Source: Thozetella sp. PMI_491 (lineage: Eukaryota > Ascomycota > Sordariomycetes > Chaetosphaeriales > Chaetosphaeriaceae). From it: a stretch of 64,000 nucleotides of DNA. The stretch's first letter is position 1, and each line of letters opens with the position of its first letter. The notes beneath the pieces were generated by a model that was given only the letters and a program-made list of their open reading frames with translations, was not told the DNA's origin and made no database searches. Location: positions 113,422 to 177,421 of the forward strand of contig MU270118.1 of assembly GCA_021432635.1 (NCBI GenBank), written 5' to 3'. Of the stretch, positions 59,109 through 64,000 are shown in pieces. A program made the translations under genes and the position numbers.

Positions 59109-60959
59109 CTATATCTTGCTAATCTTGAAGCCTCCAGGTAGCCTTGTCTGGAAAACGCCGGTTGGGTCATATTTGGCCGCAGCGCTCTTCATCTTGGCGA
59201 TATTCTCCTCGCCGTAGGTACTGAGGGGATTCTGAGACCCATCGCAGTAATTGAGATAGCGGAACTCGACGTTGGCGTCCAGTGATATCGCGAAGCGTTC
59301 AATTTCGTCGATTGCTTGTTGAAAGATGGGGAACACCGCCTCTTTCAGTTCCAACGTTTCGACCCGTACGGCAGTAATGAGAACGATCTGGTTGCGAGCT
59401 GTTCATTAGCGCTGCGCATTGGATTGATGGCCTTCACAGGCATCTTATTGCTGGGGAGATAGCGTACCGCATCCTCTGTGAAGCGGTCTAATCCCATCAT
59501 GTTACCGCCTCGTCCCACGGAATTCTGGACAGAGAATGCTGGAAAAGGCTGTAGCACCATTTGCACGTTGACTGCAGGCGACAAAATTTTGATCTTTTCC
59601 ACCATAGCGTTATTGCAGTCTACAGCTTTCTTCATTACGTGGATATCGTTCCTGAAAGTCAGTGAAAACCATGTATCGCTGCTCGCAAGAAAGACGCAGA
59701 CGAGAGTCAGCACGCGCACTTCCGGCAGGGCACCGTATCCATATGACACTCACTATCCATTCGAGGGTATGAGAAGCCCGGCCACTTTTTCCGCCATCGT
59801 CTTGGTCTGCATCGTGTTTTGCACCTGGTCCGGAATGGCCAAGAAGTCCCTAAACGACGAGACCTTGCCGTCTATGTTGGTGAGAATTAGGTTAATGAAG
59901 GTCTCTGGGGCGAGCTGGGGCATATGACACCACATGATCAGCGCATGATTGTCGCGATCCACGGTTAGGCTCTTCGTTAAATCATAGAGAGCATGGATGG
60001 CCTCGTCTGATCTGTGATTTGGGACGGTCACAATGCCATCCCATACGTCTCTGGCCTCAAATGTCACCATTTCGAAGCGTGTGACGATGCCAAAGTTATT
60101 TCCGCCGCCCTTGAGTGCGTAGAAAAGGTCTGCGTTTTGCTGCTGGTTGGCATTGACAATGGTCGCATCCGCCAAGACGACCTCGTAGTTGACGACTTGG
60201 TCTGTAGTCGATTGTCAGCTCAGTCGACGATATGGAGCACCTCTACCAGAATACCAACCGCATGCAAACCCAGACTTGCAGGTGTAGTAGGTGATCCCAC
60301 CACCAAGGATTAAGCCACCAACGCCGACTAGCCCCTCTCGACCGCCGGCTACCATGACGCCCTCTAGGTAAGTCGGTTAGGTCAGCATAATTCCGATGAA
60401 TTGGGAAGCTAAAGAAGCTCAGGTTGTGCAACTTCGTACTCTTTTCCAAAGCCCAGTAAACATCTGTCCACCTTCCTCCAGGTCCGATTGAAGCAATTTG
60501 AGTCTCCGCGTTGTACACTGTCTGATTGATGAGCCCAAGATCAATGGTCACTCCATCCTGTATGTTGTTAGACCCGGCCCATGACATGTGGCCGCCGCTG
60601 CATTTCAAATCAAATTAATGCCGTGTTTCCTAGATGGCCACCCAAAGAAGGTCTAATCCCCTTGTTACCACTTACCTGCGAATTGCAAATTGGCAGCCTT
60701 CGGTGTCAAGGATGGACTTCAATGCTCTCGCCACTTCCTCCGTCGTTCGTGGCTGGACAATGACTCCGGGTCTCAGACGCGGGGTGAGAGACCAATATGA
60801 AGAGTTGCATTCCTTGTATTTGTCTGGTTGCTGGTCCTCCGTATACAGCACATCCTTCAGCCCAGCTCCCTCGAGTTTGGCAATAGCCGATCGGGCGGCG
60901 GCCATTTTGGAAGAAAGCAGAATGAAGTTGGGTGCCTTGCTTGAGAGATATGTGTGCAT
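59109..60959 (-). CDS. FAD-binding (PCMH) oxidase, single-covalent type
   Basis: Six exons on the minus strand (60676..60959, 60440..60597, 60259..60363, 59754..60201, 59438..59678, 59109..59387) give 504 residues; the ATG at 60905 is an alternative start. PCMH/BBE fold: [28 protein letters not shown] (flavin-linking His), [57 protein letters not shown], and the BBE end [23 protein letters not shown]. Unlike the left-hand oxidase there is no cysteine in the VAGGREG segment and no signal peptide is obvious. It probably binds FAD through histidine alone and oxidises a small molecule with oxygen. The last intron (50 nt, GTGAAG donor, GCTAAT branch) is the least certain; it links two frames in phase. 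Forms the right end of the putative cluster. Confidence 0.83.
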
Positions 60960-61488
60960 CAAGGGAAACTCGCCCCAACTCTATCAGGGGCTTCGAGGTG
61001 GAATGGGGATATTTGAAGTCGGGGGAATGCTGGCGATATCGATGCATGTCAGACAGAGTCGCCTCGTGGGTGGACCTAACTCGCATATCATTTCCGTCTT
61101 GGTGGTCTTGACAGATGGGGTTCTGGGGCAAACCAAGCCTAGTACTGGCCAACACAAAAGAAGCGGGGGGCAGTCGATTTGATGGGCCTAACACAATTGC
61201 TACCTTCGCATTTTAGCTTACTCGGCTCGTGAAGGGAGCCCTGTGTGGTCACCTACGGATCTTCCAAATCCTCAAGGAGTTGCTCAGAGATCAAAGGGAT
61301 GTACAGGGTATGCTAAACCAATCATCAGGTTATGTTTGTAAGGCTGATAAAGGTTACTTCCGCTCGCTCCTACTTTGTTTAACCCTCAACATCGCTCTCC
61401 TGCTAACCCTTCGACATAAGGTCAAAGGTCCACCTTGTGTATCTTATCACTGGAAAAGCTGGAAAAAATGAAAGTTACATGACCTCTC
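60960..61488. other. Intergenic region, no gene seen
   Basis: Promoter of the FAD oxidase and 3-prime end of the secreted-protein gene. Nothing else recognised. Confidence 0.55.
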
Positions 61489-62582
61489 TTAGAGTTGCGA
61501 AACCCAGACTGCTTCACCATCGGCCATACCACCGGCCAACTGCATAGGGAAGCAAGCCTCTCCGTCATCTGCAGCATCCCAGTCACATGTGCCGCTCCAA
61601 TGTCCCGAAGAGCAAGTCAGGAAATTGTACCAGGCTATGTAGCCAGAAACGTTAGGTGCCTGATCAACGGAGTAATGAGCGCCGCTTGTTTGGCCTTCCG
61701 AGTAAGAGTAGCTAATATAATTTTTGTCAACTTAGTCTGTTCGGACTATCAAAGCTGGGAAGAAGGGTAGACTTTAAATTCCTACCTATATCCTAAAGTG
61801 ATCGAGGCCTCGACAAGATCGAAGAATGAAGCTCCAACGGTAGAGGAGATCTCGAATGTAGACGTTGCCTCCCAGCTGACGGTAACATCGTGCTCGAGGT
61901 GGCATCCCTCAGTGTTGCTGCAAGGACTATTGACTGACAGCTTCTGGGGAACGGAAGATCGCTTCTTAACCAGGCCTCCAGACGGATTCCACTTGCAGTC
62001 GTCACGCCGCTGAAGGATGGGAGCTCTTTTGACTGAAGTGACATCTCGCCCCAATGGCCCATTACCCTCTCGTGTGCGAGCAAGCTTAGATGACGAATTG
62101 CCATGGCGGGTAGCCAGCAAATGTGAGTTTGACGCAGCTAGCTGACGAGGTTCGTCTCTCATCTTTAAAATCCCGTCCGCTTGACACTGTTCATCGCTAC
62201 AGCAATAATAAATGCCGAGGTTTTTGGTGACGGTGATTCCGCGGCAGGCATGGCTCTCGGCTCCGTTGATTACCGTGGCTGTCACACCACAGTGCCCTGG
62301 AAAGTTAGGGTCCTGGTTGAAGATTCCAATTTTGCAATTCTTATCCAGACCGTCCCCTGTGACGAATGCTTTGAGGTCTCCAATCGGAGTTAGACTCCAG
62401 GCGGGATCGTTGCCGGGGTCCATCGTGCCGGCCTGGCAAGTGTCGCCGCTGGGGTCAAACGTCTCCAGCTCCATAGTGTCCGTGCTCTGACAAAGATTGT
62501 CTGGATAGAAAACCAGCCGGTAGCAAGTAGCCATGTGAATGGTGCCCAATCCAAGAACCGAAAGGGCTATCTTCGGATGCAT
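61489..62582 (-). CDS. Secreted cysteine-rich protein with Kex2-like sites
   Basis: Two exons, complement(61489..61711, 61786..62582; 74-nt intron, GTAGGA donor), give 339 residues. I do not recognise the family. The ATG chosen starts a hydrophobic signal-like segment (MHPKIALSVLGLGTIHMATC). An amino-terminal cysteine-rich part (about residues 20-125, with CYRLVFYP, CQAGTM, NCKIGIF, HCGVTATV, YYCCSDEQC) is followed by a Ser/Arg-rich linker with dibasic sites (SVKR, LQRR) of the kind cut by the Golgi protease Kex2, and then a second domain (DDCKWNPSGG, SNTEGCHLEHDVTVSWEATSTFEISSTVG). Exon 2 gives an aromatic/Cys end (GYIAWYNFLTCSSGHWSGTCDW, ending VWVSQL). Processing into two chains is an inference. 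A secreted effector or wall-related role is possible but unproven. Confidence 0.78.
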
Positions 62583-64000
62583 GGCGACTGACGCGGGGGG
62601 GGATTCTCGGCGGTGACTTTTGAGACTAGGCTGGACTTGTGTTTCGAATGAGCAAGGGATTGCGATGGTTTTTTGAATGACCAAAGTATAGGAGTGAACT
62701 GTCCCTTTTATAGCCATCGGAACAATGCCTCTGGTCTCCAGCATTATAACAGCATGTCACCTCTTGCGTTTTTTAGCCCGATATCTGGCTCTCTCTCTAA
62801 CCTCTAGGAGTAGAGGTAACCAGCCCTTTCAGCTTCGGGGCTATTTTGTATCTCTTCGGGTATATTATCCGTGTTTCGGCGATAATGTTCCATTTAAATA
62901 CCATAATGTGCGAGCTCTTGTGCATGTACACGTTAGGCAGATATCCAACTTTGGGCGATCGACAACTAACTTTACGTAGAAGGGAGAATGATCTTTTGGT
63001 CAGCATCCTTGCAGGCTTCGTTCGAGTTATAAGCGGTGTTCAACAAGAGAAGTGCCAGTGGCACAGTCGACGTGTATGAGTGCCTAAATGCTTCTTGGAG
63101 GGGACTGGGGGTAGCTTTAACCGAGGTGCTAGCTATGGTTGAACTACACGGTTGATGGACGCCTACGCGCTTTTCTCCTTTCTTTTTGGTTGACGATAAA
63201 TGGACCAAGCGAGCCGAGGATATGCCGCCTGTGTCTTGAACCACTTGGCGTAGGTTAAGAGCTGATCGCTGAACATTTGAGAGTCACTGCCATTCCCCGC
63301 TCATCCTTCTACTGATCTGCAACGACCGATCGGCACCGACATGGCGAACTGGATTGTGACCATTGAGGTAGATCCCGTTCTGGGGAATCTTATTAGTCGA
63401 GGTTTACTTCATCTATCTCCACCACGGTAATCTTCCTACATCAATCCTAAAGGAATCTGGTCGTCGTGTATCAAGGTATGTGTTTGGGCAAAAGATTCAG
63501 ATTCCTAGCTGCAGAGAGTTTTGGCATCAGAATTAACTGTGCGTTTGCTCCATTTAAGCATCTTTCTGCCGAGCTATGGTGGCCAGGGAAATTCGTGTTG
63601 CGTCAGACACCACCTAGACGACTTGAACTATCTACTTTTAATGAAGGGCTTAATGAAGGCATAGATATGTCAAACTTTTAAGGCGGTAATTGACCCATAA
63701 AGCCAGACGTTTACTTAGCGTTTTATTTTAGTGTTCTAAGCTCCTTAGTAACTTTATGAAGGCAGATTTGCGATCCACATACGAGCAGAAAGCAAGCAGG
63801 GGCCGACCTTGGAAAGACACTGCCGCGTAGTTAGGATGTGAGCCATGCGAATAGAGTCGAAACGCAAAAGACCAACATAACGCTGCATCACAGAATGTGT
63901 ATCAAACTGCAGTCTACTGAAGGTAATGCCTGTTGTGATGAGTGATTATGATTTAGTCTCTTACTGATCCACGTGACTTGGTACCCGGAGCGGGGGGGGG
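62583..64000. other. Terminal intergenic region, no gene seen
   Basis: The first part is the promoter of the secreted-protein gene. An open frame at 63466-63681 (71 residues) has no start context or motif that I trust. The window ends in nine Gs (63992-64000). Confidence 0.5.

Noticed and set aside
1-64000. CRISPR array, bacterial operon features, tRNA or rRNA genes
   Set aside because: The genome is fungal with spliced genes; no regular direct repeats with spacers, no tRNA B-box in a foldable context and no rRNA-like segment was seen by eye. A tRNAscan-SE and Rfam run would settle small RNAs.

Overview
The window looks like chromosomal DNA of a filamentous ascomycete (Pezizomycotina, most likely Sordariomycetes). 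Almost every gene is split by short GT-AG introns of about 49-124 nt, many with CTAAC/CTGAC-type branch sites. Zn2Cys6 regulators, an F-box/ankyrin protein, a NACHT-ankyrin receptor, a P450 and berberine-bridge-type oxidases are typical of that group. I assigned 23 genes by joining exons in consistent phase and found no rRNA, tRNA, CRISPR or complete transposon. All exon joins are read from sequence alone; no transcript data or database search was available.

Left part (1-24 kb): a secreted beta-lactamase-fold serine hydrolase (-), an F-box/ankyrin gene carrying two single-base frame breaks (-), a gene-poor GC-rich stretch with LTR-like features, a secreted DUF1996 protein (+), a secreted class II-type heme peroxidase (-), a large multipass membrane protein with a GC-AG intron (-), an F-box protein (-) and a siderophore-type MFS transporter (-).

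Middle part (24-37 kb): mitochondrial proline dehydrogenase (+) followed by an 8-exon Zn2Cys6 regulator (+), which may be its activator; an MFSD1-like MFS transporter (+); a second Zn2Cys6 regulator of the Fungal_trans_2 type (+); and a Clr5-domain protein (+).

Right part (38-61 kb): the most interesting region, a candidate terpenoid gene cluster. In order it holds a BBE-type FAD oxidase with both covalent-flavin residues, a cytochrome P450, a class I terpene synthase with an unusual C-terminal hydrophobic tail, a broken NmrA-like gene, a mannitol-dehydrogenase-type SDR, a NACHT-ankyrin (NLR) receptor, a COMT-type O-methyltransferase, an aldo-keto reductase, a Zn2Cys6-like regulator whose zinc cluster looks incomplete, and a second FAD oxidase. 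The terpene synthase would make the hydrocarbon scaffold, the P450, FAD oxidases, SDR and AKR would change its oxidation state, and the methyltransferase would cap a hydroxyl. The product is not inferable. A secreted cysteine-rich protein with Kex2-like sites closes the window.
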